The position numbers and the translations under genes were made by a program. The notes under the pieces are model-generated. The model did not search any database and was not told where the DNA came from. It saw nothing but the letters and a program-made list of their open reading frames with translations. Positions 23,995 to 32,112 of a stretch of 64,000 nucleotides of DNA are shown here, piece by piece. The stretch is from Clostridia bacterium (GTDB taxonomy: Bacteria; Bacillota; Clostridia; Christensenellales; Borkfalkiaceae): the NCBI GenBank assembly GCA_017463105.1, contig JAFTPU010000002.1:1-64000 (forward strand), given 5' to 3'. Numbering within the stretch: position 1 is the stretch's first letter; every line of letters starts with the position of its first letter.

Positions 23995-24924
23995 ATGCTC
24001 AAAAGAAAAGATCTGATAGGGCTGATCGACGCGACGAAGGAGGAGATCACCGAGCTCCTTGACGTCGCGGAGGAAATGAAACGCCATTTAAAAGCGGGCG
24101 AAAAAAATCTGCCTTATCTCAAGGGTAAGACGGCGACCATTCTCTTTTACGAAAACAGCACGCGTACGCGTACCAGCTTCGAGCTGGCGGCAAAGTACCT
24201 CGGCGCGACGGTGATCAACATCGCGGCGAGCTCGTCCTCGGTCGCCAAGGGCGAAACGCTGGTGGACACGGGTAAAACGTTGGACGCGCAGCTCAACGAC
24301 TTTCTGATCATGCGCCATCCTATGGGCGGCGCGCCCTATCTTTTAGCCAAGGTAGCGAAAGCGGGCGTTTTGAACGCGGGCGACGGCATGAACGAGCACC
24401 CCACGCAAGCGCTTCTCGATATGCTTACCATGCGCGAATATTTCGGGCGTTTGGAAGGCTTGAAGGTGGCGATCGTCGGGGATATCAAGCATTCGCGCGT
24501 GGCGAAATCGAATCTGTTCGGCTTGAACGCGATGGGCGCGGAGGTGCGTATGTTCGCGCCCGAAACGCTTATCCCGAAAGGAATAGACAAGCTGGGGGCA
24601 AAGCTTTGCAAAACCAAGGAGGAGGCGCTTAAAAACGCGGACGTCGTAATGGGGCTTCGTATCCAGCTCGAACGTCAACAGGCGGGCAACTTCCCGTCGC
24701 TGAACGAATACGCGGAGTTTTACGGCGTGGACGGCAAGTCGCTGAAGCTTGCGAAGCCCAACGCGATCGTGATGCACCCCGGTCCCGTAAATCGCGGCGT
24801 GGAGCTGACGGGCAAAGTGATCGATTGCGAGAGAAGCTATATCGAGGAACAGGTGTTCTCGGGGATCGCGGTAAGAATGGCGGCGCTCAAGCTTTTGAAC
24901 GATTACAGAGAAAGTACGAAGTAA
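23995..24924 (+). CDS. pyrB: Aspartate carbamoyltransferase catalytic chain
   Basis: The protein has 309 residues. It joins carbamoyl phosphate and aspartate, the committed step of pyrimidine synthesis. The carbamoyl-phosphate motif STRTRTSFE (55-63), the aspartate-side MNEHPTQALLDMLTM and the late VMHPGPVNRGVEL are all present. No pyrI regulatory chain is in the operon, so the enzyme is probably the unregulated trimer, as in Bacillus. It is the first gene of pyrB-C-F-K-D-E. Site: CGGAG before the ATG. Confidence 0.96.
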   Translation: MLKRKDLIGLIDATKEEITELLDVAEEMKRHLKAGEKNLPYLKGKTATILFYENSTRTRTSFELAAKYLGATVINIAASSSSVAKGETLVDTGKTLDAQLNDFLIMRHPMGGAPYLLAKVAKAGVLNAGDGMNEHPTQALLDMLTMREYFGRLEGLKVAIVGDIKHSRVAKSNLFGLNAMGAEVRMFAPETLIPKGIDKLGAKLCKTKEEALKNADVVMGLRIQLERQQAGNFPSLNEYAEFYGVDGKSLKLAKPNAIVMHPGPVNRGVELTGKVIDCERSYIEEQVFSGIAVRMAALKLLNDYRESTK

Positions 24925-24942
24925 AAAACAGGAGAAATACGT

Positions 24943-26205
24943 ATGATCATCAGAAACGGAAACGTAGTTTTGAAGGACGGCGTGCAAAAATGCGATCTGC
25001 TTATCGAAAACGGCAGGATCGTGAAAATAGCGGAGAATATCCCCGCGAACGGAAGCGAGGAGATCGACGCGGCGGGGAAACACGTTTTCCCCGGGCTCAT
25101 CGATATGCACGTGCATTTGCGCGACCCGGGTTACGAATATAAAGAGGATATCGAAAGCGGGTCGAAAGCGGCGGTGAAGGGTGGCTTTACGCAGATCTGC
25201 TGTATGCCGAACACCAATCCGATCATGGACAATAAAGTGGTGGTAAGCTACGTAAAGCATAAAGCGCGGGAAGTGGGGCTTTGCAAGGTGCACCCCATCG
25301 GCGCGATCACGAAAGGCGAAAAGGGCGAGCAGCTCGCCGATATCGGCGAAATGAAAAAGGCGGGCGCGGTGGCGATCTCCGACGACGGCGTTTCCGTAAA
25401 GAGCTCGAGGCTTATGCGTCTTGCGATGGAATACGCAAGCGGCTTCGATATCAAGTGCCTTTGCCATTGCGAGGATAAAGAGCTCGTGGACGGGGGCGTG
25501 GTGAACGAGGGCTTGAGCTCGACGGTCGCGGGATTGAAGGGTATTCCCCGCGCGGCGGAGGATATCATGATCGCGAGAGACATCGCGCTTGCCGAAAGCT
25601 TGGACGTGCCCGTGCATATCTGTCACGTATCCACGCACAGCGGCGTGCGCCTGATCCGCGACGCGAAGAAAGCGGGCGTGAAAGTGACGGCGGAGACCTG
25701 CCCGCACTATTTCGCCGTGACCGACGAGCTCGTAACGGGCTTCGACACGAATACGAAAGTGAATCCGCCCATTCGCGAGGAGATCGACAAACAGGCGATC
25801 CTGACGGGGCTCAAGGACGGCACGCTCGATTGTATCGTCACCGACCACGCGCCCCATCATATCAACGACAAGAACGTCGAGTATAACACGGCGGCATTCG
25901 GGATCAGCGGTATCGAGACGTCGTTTGGATTTGCGATCACGTATCTGTATAAAACGGGCGTGCTTACTCTGCCGCAGATCGCGGAAAAGATGTCCGCGGC
26001 TCCCGCGAAGATACTCGGGCTGGACGGCGGCGAACTTAAAGAGGGCGGCGTAGCCGATCTGACGATCGCCGATCTCGACGAAAGCTTCGTGATCGACCCC
26101 GCGAAATTCGTGAGCAAGGGCAAAAACAACCCCTTCGGCGGGTATAAGCTGGACGGCGTGGTGAAATATACGATCGTCGACGGCGAAGTAAAATATAAAG
26201 CGTAA
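24943..26205 (+). CDS. pyrC: Dihydroorotase
   Basis: The protein has 420 residues. It cyclises carbamoyl aspartate to dihydroorotate. This is the type I (long) dihydroorotase: the zinc ligands are in LIDMHVHLRDPG (His56, His58), with HVSTHSGV, ETCPHYF and VTDHAPHH later, the last carrying the catalytic Asp. Eighteen bases separate it from pyrB. Confidence 0.96.
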   Translation: MIIRNGNVVLKDGVQKCDLLIENGRIVKIAENIPANGSEEIDAAGKHVFPGLIDMHVHLRDPGYEYKEDIESGSKAAVKGGFTQICCMPNTNPIMDNKVVVSYVKHKAREVGLCKVHPIGAITKGEKGEQLADIGEMKKAGAVAISDDGVSVKSSRLMRLAMEYASGFDIKCLCHCEDKELVDGGVVNEGLSSTVAGLKGIPRAAEDIMIARDIALAESLDVPVHICHVSTHSGVRLIRDAKKAGVKVTAETCPHYFAVTDELVTGFDTNTKVNPPIREEIDKQAILTGLKDGTLDCIVTDHAPHHINDKNVEYNTAAFGISGIETSFGFAITYLYKTGVLTLPQIAEKMSAAPAKILGLDGGELKEGGVADLTIADLDESFVIDPAKFVSKGKNNPFGGYKLDGVVKYTIVDGEVKYKA

Positions 26206-26220
26206 ACGGAGGAAAGAAAA

Positions 26221-27126
26221 ATGATCGCGGATAGATTGATAGAAGGGATAATCTCTATGCAAAACCCCACGTGCGTGGGCTTGGACACACTGTTCGATTA
26301 CCTGCCCGACGAGATGAAAGCGGGCGTGAAATCGTTCGACGGCGTGGCGGAAAGGGTGTTCGATTTCAATAAAAAACTGATCGATACCCTTTACGACGTG
26401 GTACCGTCGGTAAAGGTCCAGATCGCGTACTACGAAATGTACGGCGTGGCGGGCATGAAAGCGTACGAGGAGACCTTGAAATACGCGGCGGAAAAGGGCT
26501 TGGTGGTGATCGCGGACGCGAAGCGTAACGACATCGGCTCGACGGCGGCGTGCTATGCAAAGACCTTCCTCGGCGAAACGCAGGTGAACGATATCGCCGC
26601 GAAAGCGTTCCCCGCCGATTACGTAACGGTGAACGGATACCTCGGCACGGACGGTATCGCGCCGTTCGTAGACGAGTGCCAAAAGCACGACAAGGGTATT
26701 TTCGTGCTTGTAAAGACCTCCAACCCTTCGGGTGCGGAGATACAGAACGTGGTGCTGGAAAACGGCGTGCCCATGTACGAATACGTAGGCGGGCTGGTGG
26801 AGAAATGGGGCGAAAGCACGATCGGCAAATACGGCTATTCGGCGGTAGGCGCGGTAGTCGGCGCAACGCACCCGACGGAAGCGGCGCGGCTTCGCGCGGT
26901 ATTGCCGCACACCTTCTTCCTGATCCCCGGCTACGGCGCGCAGGGCGGCAACGCGGAAATGCTGAAAAGCTGTTTCGGCGCGAACGGCTTGGGCGGGGTC
27001 GTGAACAATTCCCGCGGGATTTTGTGCGCGTATAAAAAGAACGGCGGCACGTACTACGAGGCGGCGCGCAAGGCGGCGCTGGCGATGAAGGACGACCTGT
27101 GCTCTGTAATCGGTAAAATGGGCTAA
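26221..27126 (+). CDS. pyrF: Orotidine 5'-phosphate decarboxylase, type 2
   Basis: The protein has 301 residues. It decarboxylates OMP to UMP, the last step of the pathway. It belongs to the longer OMPdecase 2 group, with PTCVGLDTLFDYLP at the start, the catalytic VIADAKRNDIGSTA (Lys-Asp network), VTVNGYLGTDGIAPF and the phosphate-binding FFLIPGYGAQGG. AGGAAAG site; 15-nt gap from pyrC. A hairpin-array repeat separates it from pyrK. Confidence 0.95.
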   Translation: MIADRLIEGIISMQNPTCVGLDTLFDYLPDEMKAGVKSFDGVAERVFDFNKKLIDTLYDVVPSVKVQIAYYEMYGVAGMKAYEETLKYAAEKGLVVIADAKRNDIGSTAACYAKTFLGETQVNDIAAKAFPADYVTVNGYLGTDGIAPFVDECQKHDKGIFVLVKTSNPSGAEIQNVVLENGVPMYEYVGGLVEKWGESTIGKYGYSAVGAVVGATHPTEAARLRAVLPHTFFLIPGYGAQGGNAEMLKSCFGANGLGGVVNNSRGILCAYKKNGGTYYEAARKAALAMKDDLCSVIGKMG

Positions 27127-27258
27127 GAGGTCAAGGAACTTAGTTCCTTGCGGGAGGTTGAGGGCAGAGCCCTCGCATGCTTAGCCCCATTGAAGCAAAG
27201 CATAGCTTTGCGCTAAACACCGCGAAGCGGTAAACCCCAAAGGGGAAAAAGGAAAACA
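27127..27258 (+). repeat. Hairpin-array repeat, copy 1 (pyrF-pyrK gap)
   Basis: Five short palindromes stand in a row: CAAGGAAC-TTA-GTTCCTTG (27132-27150), GAGGGC-AGA-GCCCTC (27160-27174), GCAAAGC-ATA-GCTTTGC (27195-27211), ACCGC-GAA-GCGGT (27219-27231) and CCCC-AAA-GGGG (27235-27245). All have 3-nt loops. No ORF is present. The last one lies just before the pyrK start and includes purines that could serve as its ribosome-binding site. Confidence 0.8.
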
Positions 27259-28014
27259 ATGAAAGATTATATCGCAACGATCGTTAAAAACGAACAAATC
27301 GCCGAAAATATCCACGCGGTGACTTTTGCCCTCGACGAGGACGTAAAAGTGCGCTGTGGTCAGTTTGGCGATATCGCCGTGGGCGGAACGCATCTCCTGC
27401 GCCGCCCGATCGCTATTTGTAAGGCGGAGGGCAGAGAGATCACTTTTTGCTACCAAATCAAAGGCGAAGGCACGCAAAAGCTGAAAACGATGGGGGCAGG
27501 TACGCGTTTAAACGTGTTAATGCCGCTCGGGAACGGCTTCTACGTAGAGAAAAACGAAAAGAAAGTCGCGCTGGTGGGCGGCGGCGTGGGCGTATTCCCG
27601 CTCGTCTCCGTTCTGCGCGAATACGGCGCAAGCAAGGAAGTTTCCGCGTATATCGGCTACCGCAACAAAAACGCGGTGTGCGGCGTGGAGGAATTTGAAA
27701 AAGCGACGAAATTCGTGGGCGTAACGGACGACGGAAGCTACGGGGAGAGGATGAACGCGGTGCAGGCGTTTGCCAAAGACCTCGAAGCGGGCAACCGTCC
27801 CGACGTAGTGCTCGCTTGCGGTCCCACGCCCATGCTTCGCGCGTTGAAAGCGCTCGTGGAGAAAGAGGGCTTGAACTGTTACGTCTCTTTGGAAGAAAGA
27901 ATGGGCTGCGGGATCGGCGCGTGCCTTGTATGCGTATGCGATCTCACCAACGGGAAGAAAGCGCGGGTATGCAAAGACGGTCCCGTTTTCAAAGCGGACG
28001 AAGTCACGCTTTGA
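27259..28014 (+). CDS. pyrK: Dihydroorotate dehydrogenase electron-transfer subunit
   Basis: The protein has 251 residues. It carries FAD and a [2Fe-2S] cluster and passes electrons from the PyrDB catalytic subunit to NAD+. It has a ferredoxin-reductase-like fold with RRPIAICKAEG (FAD), LVGGGVGVFPLVSVL (NAD), and a C-terminal cluster motif GCGIGACLVCVC...CKDGPVF giving four cysteines. It lies next to pyrD as usual, but is flanked on both sides by hairpin arrays. Confidence 0.95.
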   Translation: MKDYIATIVKNEQIAENIHAVTFALDEDVKVRCGQFGDIAVGGTHLLRRPIAICKAEGREITFCYQIKGEGTQKLKTMGAGTRLNVLMPLGNGFYVEKNEKKVALVGGGVGVFPLVSVLREYGASKEVSAYIGYRNKNAVCGVEEFEKATKFVGVTDDGSYGERMNAVQAFAKDLEAGNRPDVVLACGPTPMLRALKALVEKEGLNCYVSLEERMGCGIGACLVCVCDLTNGKKARVCKDGPVFKADEVTL

Positions 28015-28145
28015 AAATAAAGCGCAAGCGGGGCTTGCGTTGACCGCTTTGCGGTGGCAAATCAAAGATTTGCAATTTGGGGCTAAAAATGCGAGGGCTC
28101 TGCCCTCAACCTCCCGCAAGGGACAATGCCCCTTGCCCCCCTAAC
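28015..28145 (-). repeat. Hairpin-array repeat, copy 2, inverted (pyrK-pyrD gap)
   Basis: This is the reverse-orientation relative of the array before pyrK. The hairpins are CGCAAGC-GGG-GCTTGCG (28023-28039), ACCGC-TTT-GCGGT (28043-28055), GCAAATC-AAA-GATTTGC (28057-28073), GAGGGC-TCT-GCCCTC (28093-28107) and CAAGGGAC-AAT-GCCCCTTG (28117-28135). Stem bases differ from copy 1 but remain paired. Confidence 0.8.
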
Positions 28146-28168
28146 ATCAGAGCAAGAGGAAAAACACA

Positions 28169-29086
28169 ATGGCAAACTTATCGGTTAGTATTTGCGGCGT
28201 ACAATTGAAAAATCCCGTGATCGCCGCGTCGGGAACGTTCGGCTTCGGTCGGGAATTTAACGGACTTTACGATATCGGTACGATCGGCGGCGTGTCCACG
28301 AAAGGGCTTACCCTCGAACCCCGTCTCGGCAATCCCGTGCCCCGTATCGCGGAAAGTCGCGGCGTTATTTTAAACGCCGTCGGCTTGCAAAATCCCGGAG
28401 TGGAACATTTTATCGAAAACGATCTCGATTGGCTCAAAGCCACGGGCACGTGCGTGATCGCCAACGTCGCGGGCAAGACCCTCGACGATTATAAGGGTAT
28501 CTGCGAAAGGCTGGACGGCAGGGTGGATATGATCGAGCTCAACATCTCCTGTCCCAACGTAAAGAGCGGCGGTATGGCGTTCGGTATCAAGCCCGAAACG
28601 GTCGAGGAAGTGACCCGCGTTGCCAAATCGGGCGCGAAAAATACGCCGCTTATCGTCAAGCTTTCCCCGAACGTGGAAAGTATCGTAAGCAACGCAAAGG
28701 CGGCGGAACGGGGCGGTGCGGACTGCATTTCGCTCATCAATACGCTGACGGGTATGGCGATCGATATCGAGCGGCGCAAACCGATCATCGCCAACAACAC
28801 GGGCGGCGTTTCGGGCGCGGGCGTGAAGCCGATCGCCGTCAGAATGGTTTACGAGGCGTCGCAAGCGGTGAAGATCCCCGTGATCGGTATGGGGGGTATC
28901 ACGTGCGCAGAGGACGCGATCGAATTTTTAATGGCGGGCGCGACCGCCGTACAGGTCGGTACGGCAAACTTCACCGACCCGTACGCAATGCCCAAAATAA
29001 TCAAAGGCTTGAACGATTGGTGCGATAAACACGGCGTTGCCAACGTAACCGAGCTCACGGGCACACTGCAACTCAATCAAAAATAA
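28169..29086 (+). CDS. pyrD: Dihydroorotate dehydrogenase B catalytic subunit
   Basis: The protein has 305 residues. An FMN enzyme of class 1B, it oxidises dihydroorotate to orotate together with PyrK. It has PVIAASGTFGFGREF, KGLTLEPRLGNPVPRI, the catalytic-cysteine loop IELNISCPNVKSGGMAFG, NNTGGVSGAGVKPIAVRMVYE and the FMN-phosphate GMGGI. Eleven bases separate it from pyrE. Confidence 0.96.
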   Translation: MANLSVSICGVQLKNPVIAASGTFGFGREFNGLYDIGTIGGVSTKGLTLEPRLGNPVPRIAESRGVILNAVGLQNPGVEHFIENDLDWLKATGTCVIANVAGKTLDDYKGICERLDGRVDMIELNISCPNVKSGGMAFGIKPETVEEVTRVAKSGAKNTPLIVKLSPNVESIVSNAKAAERGGADCISLINTLTGMAIDIERRKPIIANNTGGVSGAGVKPIAVRMVYEASQAVKIPVIGMGGITCAEDAIEFLMAGATAVQVGTANFTDPYAMPKIIKGLNDWCDKHGVANVTELTGTLQLNQK

Positions 29087-29097
29087 GGAGAAAGATT

Positions 29098-29760
29098 ATG
29101 TCATATACGTACAAGGAAGAATTTATCAGATTCATGGTCTCGAACGGCGTTTTGAAATTCGGCGAGTTCACGCTCAAGAGCGGCAGACTTGCTCCCTATT
29201 TCATCAATACGGGCAATTATAAAACGGGCAAACAGCTCGCCAAGCTCGGCGAATATTACGCCGCTTGTATCAAGGAAAACAACCTCGAAGCGGACACGCT
29301 CGTCGGTCCCGCGTATAAGGGTATTCCCCTCTCCGTCGCGACCGCGATCGCACTTTATAAAAATTACGAAACCGAGATCAATTACTGCTTCGATCGGAAA
29401 GAAGTCAAAGATCACGGCGAGGGCGGACTTTTCGTCGGTGAGCAACTCAAAGACGGCGAAAAAGTGATCATCATCGAGGACGTTATGACCTCGGGCAAAG
29501 CCCTGCGCGAAATTCTGCCCAAACTCGAAGCGGCGGCAAAGGTACAGGTGGTGGGTATGATCATCTCCGTCGACCGTAGGGAAAAGGCGCTCAACAGCGA
29601 GCTTTCCGCCGTATCGGAGGCGAAAAAGGAATTCGGTATCGACGTATATTCCGTCGTGACGATGGACGATATCATCGAAGCGATCGAAAAGGGCGTCATC
29701 GACGGCAAGGAACATCTCCCCGCAATGTATAATTATCGCAATACTTACGGCGCAAACTGA
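29098..29760 (+). CDS. pyrE: Orotate phosphoribosyltransferase
   Basis: The protein has 220 residues. It makes OMP from orotate and PRPP. It has FTLKSGRLAPYFINTGNYKTG, GPAYKGIPLS, the FDRKEVKDHGEGGLFVG loop with catalytic Lys and His, and the PRPP motif VIIIEDVMTSGKALRE. It ends the pyr operon. AAGGAGAAAG precedes the ATG. Its last bases may overlap an antisense small ORF. Confidence 0.96.
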   Translation: MSYTYKEEFIRFMVSNGVLKFGEFTLKSGRLAPYFINTGNYKTGKQLAKLGEYYAACIKENNLEADTLVGPAYKGIPLSVATAIALYKNYETEINYCFDRKEVKDHGEGGLFVGEQLKDGEKVIIIEDVMTSGKALREILPKLEAAAKVQVVGMIISVDRREKALNSELSAVSEAKKEFGIDVYSVVTMDDIIEAIEKGVIDGKEHLPAMYNYRNTYGAN

Positions 29761-29894
29761 GAAAATACCCGCTGATGCGAAACTGCGGGCGCGGCTTTGC
29801 GCGGCTCGAACGAGTGCGTGGTGAGCACGAACAGCGCCATTGCGCAGACGAACAGGATCGCGGTTGCATATAAAAATATCCGTTTCATATCCAT
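29745..29894 (-). CDS. Possible small single-span membrane peptide
   Basis: The frame gives 49 residues: [20 protein letters not shown], then [18 protein letters not shown] and a short polar end. It has one clear hydrophobic span (about 5-24) after a short basic start, so a membrane peptide is possible. An alternative ATG lies six bases further in (29888). No good ribosome-binding site is present, and the 3' end overlaps the pyrE stop on the other strand. It could be a chance frame. Confidence 0.3.
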   Translation of the reverse strand: MDMKRIFLYATAILFVCAMALFVLTTHSFEPRKAAPAVSHQRVFSQFAP

Positions 29895-29942
29895 AGTATG
29901 CGTAAAGCTTCGCGCGGATATGCAACGCAAAAAGGAACGACT

Positions 29943-30989
29943 ATGAAAAACATCATCTTAACGGGCGACAGACCCACGGGGAAATTGCACATCGGACACT
30001 ACGTCGGCTCCCTCCGCCGCCGTGTGGAGCTGCAAAACAGCGGTAAATTCGACGAAATTTATATCATGATCGCGGACGCGCAAGCGCTTACCGACAATTT
30101 CGATAATCCCGATAAGGTCCGCGCCAATATCACCGAGGTCGCGCTCGACTACCTCGCGTGCGGACTCGACCCCGAAAAATCGACGATCTTCGTGCAATCG
30201 CACGTCGAACAGCTTACCGAGCTGACTTTCTATTACATGAATCTCGTCACTCTTTCTCGGTTGGAACGCAATCCGACGGTGAAAACCGAGCTGAAATTGC
30301 GCAATTTCGAACAGTCCATTCCCATGGGCTTTTTGACCTATCCCGTTTCGCAGACGGCGGATATCACGGCTTTTAAAGCGAACACCGTGCCCGTGGGCGA
30401 GGATCAGCTCCCCATGCTCGAACAGGCGCGCGAGATCGTGAGAAGCTTTAACGGCTTATACGGCGAAACGCTCGTCGAACCTAAGGCGGTGTTGCCGGAA
30501 AACAAATCGTGCTTGCGTTTGCCCGGTACGGACGGTATGGCGAAAATGAGTAAATCGCTGGGAAATTGTATCTACCTTTCCGACAGCGCGGACGAGATTA
30601 AGCGCAAGGTCATGGGCATGTATACCGATCCCAACCATATCAAGGTGACCGATCCCGGGGATACGAAAAACAATCCCACGTTTATTTATTTGGAAGCGTT
30701 TGCAAACGACGGGCATTTTGAAAGATATTGTCCCGAATACGCCAATCTCGACGAGATGAGAGCGCACTACGAGCGCGGCGGCTTGGGCGATATGAAGGTG
30801 AAGAAACTCCTTAACGCCGTAATGCAGGAAACGCTGGAGCCTATCCGCACGCGCAGGGAGGAGCTGGCGAAAGATCTCCCCGCGATCTGGGCAATGCTCA
30901 AAGAGGGGAGCGATAAAGCGCGTGAAGTCGCCGCGCAGACCCTTGCGGAAGTGAAACGCGCAATGAAGATCAACTATTTCGAAAATTAA
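29943..30989 (+). CDS. trpS: Tryptophanyl-tRNA synthetase
   Basis: The protein has 348 residues and is a class I synthetase. It has [18 protein letters not shown] with the HIGH motif, [34 protein letters not shown] and an exact KMSKS in [18 protein letters not shown]. The length is normal. The ATG at 29943 follows AAGGAACG; the frame is open 15 codons more upstream. Unlike tyrS it has no recognisable leader peptide: the preceding region is short and holds only a possible antisense peptide. Confidence 0.96.
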   Translation: MKNIILTGDRPTGKLHIGHYVGSLRRRVELQNSGKFDEIYIMIADAQALTDNFDNPDKVRANITEVALDYLACGLDPEKSTIFVQSHVEQLTELTFYYMNLVTLSRLERNPTVKTELKLRNFEQSIPMGFLTYPVSQTADITAFKANTVPVGEDQLPMLEQAREIVRSFNGLYGETLVEPKAVLPENKSCLRLPGTDGMAKMSKSLGNCIYLSDSADEIKRKVMGMYTDPNHIKVTDPGDTKNNPTFIYLEAFANDGHFERYCPEYANLDEMRAHYERGGLGDMKVKKLLNAVMQETLEPIRTRREELAKDLPAIWAMLKEGSDKAREVAAQTLAEVKRAMKINYFEN

Positions 30990-31008
30990 AAACATACGGT
31001 CATATAAA

Positions 31009-31048
31009 TCCCGCCTTGACAGCTAAGTGCCAAGGCGGGAAATTTTTT
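31009..31048 (+). terminator. Terminator of trpS
   Basis: TCCCGCCTTG pairs with CAAGGCGGGA around a 12-nt loop, followed by AA and T7. Confidence 0.88.
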
Positions 31049-31070
31049 TGGATTTTTTTTGTAAAAATAC

Positions 31071-31099
31071 TTGCTTTTTCCAAAATTGCGTGTTATAAT
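31071..31099 (+). promoter_or_regulatory. Promoter of the TetR-family gene
   Basis: TTGCTT at 31071-31076, 17 nt, TATAAT at 31094-31099. The stretch ACATATGACACGACACAGTA just downstream has imperfect dyad symmetry and may be the autoregulatory operator. Confidence 0.7.
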
Positions 31100-31159
31100 A
31101 TACACAACATATGACACGACACAGTACATAACATAAAAACAAAGGAGGACAGAACGGCG

Positions 31160-31828
31160 ATGGCGGAGAATAAGAAAGGTAGCGTAAAATCGAAGATATT
31201 ACACGCGGCGGCGAAGCTGTTTCTGTCGCAAGGGTACGAAAAATCGACGATCAGGGAGATCGCGGAAGAGGCGGGGGTCAACAGAGGCTCGGTGTGTTTT
31301 GCTTTTAAAGACAAGGAAGCGATCCTTTGCGAGCTGGTGGCGTACGTGCTGGACGGACAGTTTGAAGCGATGACGAAGTTTTTGGCGGGAAAAACGGTGG
31401 ATAAAATTTTATTCTACGCCGCGGAGACGACCTTACAGCTTTATATGGCGGAAAGCAGCGAGCATATGCGGGAGATGTATAACGTTTCCTATTCGCTACC
31501 CCATTCTTCGAACGTGATATTCCACGCGATCACGGGCAAGCTGGAAAATATATTCAAAGAATATCTGCCCACTTGGGAAACGAAGGATTTCTACGAAAAG
31601 GAAATTTCCTCGGCGGGGATCATGCGCAATCACATGTCCGTGCCCTGCGACGTATACTTTACAATGGAAAGAAAAGTGCGTGCGTTTTTGGAATCGACCT
31701 TTCTGGTCTACCGTGTGTCGGATGAAAAGATAGAAGAGGCGATCGCGTTCGTTTCGCAGTTTGATTGGAAAACGATCGCGCAAGGCGTGATAGACAATAT
31801 GCTGAAATATTTGGAAAGCAACGTTTGA
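31160..31828 (+). CDS. TetR/AcrR-family regulator
   Basis: The protein has 222 residues. The N-terminal helix-turn-helix reads KSKILHAAAKLFLSQGYEKSTIREIAEEAGVNRGSVCFAFKDKEAIL, with the TetR helix order. The C-terminal all-helical ligand domain is not assignable to a ligand. AAAGGAGG is 12 bases before the ATG. It is monocistronic, with no transporter or enzyme adjacent; the next gene is a surface protein beyond a long repeat, which it might control. That link is speculation. Confidence 0.92.
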   Translation: MAENKKGSVKSKILHAAAKLFLSQGYEKSTIREIAEEAGVNRGSVCFAFKDKEAILCELVAYVLDGQFEAMTKFLAGKTVDKILFYAAETTLQLYMAESSEHMREMYNVSYSLPHSSNVIFHAITGKLENIFKEYLPTWETKDFYEKEISSAGIMRNHMSVPCDVYFTMERKVRAFLESTFLVYRVSDEKIEEAIAFVSQFDWKTIAQGVIDNMLKYLESNV

Positions 31829-31829
31829 T

Positions 31830-32090
31830 AAATGCAAAATGCAGAATGCAGAATGCAAAATTGTGGAAAGATCAGAGGTCAAGGAACTTAGTTCCTTGCG
31901 GATTGTAAAGGCAGAGCCTTTACGCCCCGAGGGCAGTCGCCGTCCGTAGGACGGAGCGTACCCCCCATAAAGCAAAACGCAGTTTTGCGCTAATACGCCG
32001 TAAGGCGTTAGTCGCTATGGCGAACAACGGTAAATGCAAAATGCAAAATGGTGGAATGATTTATAAAATATACCGTCATTCCGCACTAAA
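31830..32090 (+). repeat. Hairpin-array repeat, copy 3 (left of the surface-protein gene)
   Basis: TGCARAA strings (31832-31860) lead into the hairpin array. The hairpins are CAAGGAAC-TTA-GTTCCTTG (31880-31898), GTAAAGGC-AGA-GCCTTTAC (31905-31923), CCGTCC-GTA-GGACGG (31940-31954), GCAAAAC-GCA-GTTTTGC (31972-31988), ACGCC-GTAA-GGCGT (31995-32008) and TCGC-TATG-GCGA (32012-32023). ATGCAAAATGCAAAATG and TATACCGTCATTCCGCACT follow. The stretch from 31857 is repeated nearly exactly at 34119-34350. No gene. Confidence 0.85.
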
Positions 32091-32112
32091 TATAAAAAAG
32101 GAGGATAACCTT

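Noticed and set aside
24343..26910. An 855-codon open frame on the minus strand across pyrB-pyrC-pyrF
   Set aside because: It lies opposite well-identified pyr genes, its composition is rich in Arg and His as expected of an antisense shadow in NCG-rich codons, and no domain or start site is visible.
27127..28145. CRISPR-like arrays in the pyr operon gaps
   Set aside because: The units are different short palindromes, not identical repeats with unique spacers, and there are no cas genes.
32017..32112. Longer N-terminus for the surface protein starting at 32017
   Set aside because: The extra codons come from the TGCAAAATG repeat; a strong ribosome-binding site and a signal peptide mark the start at 32113.
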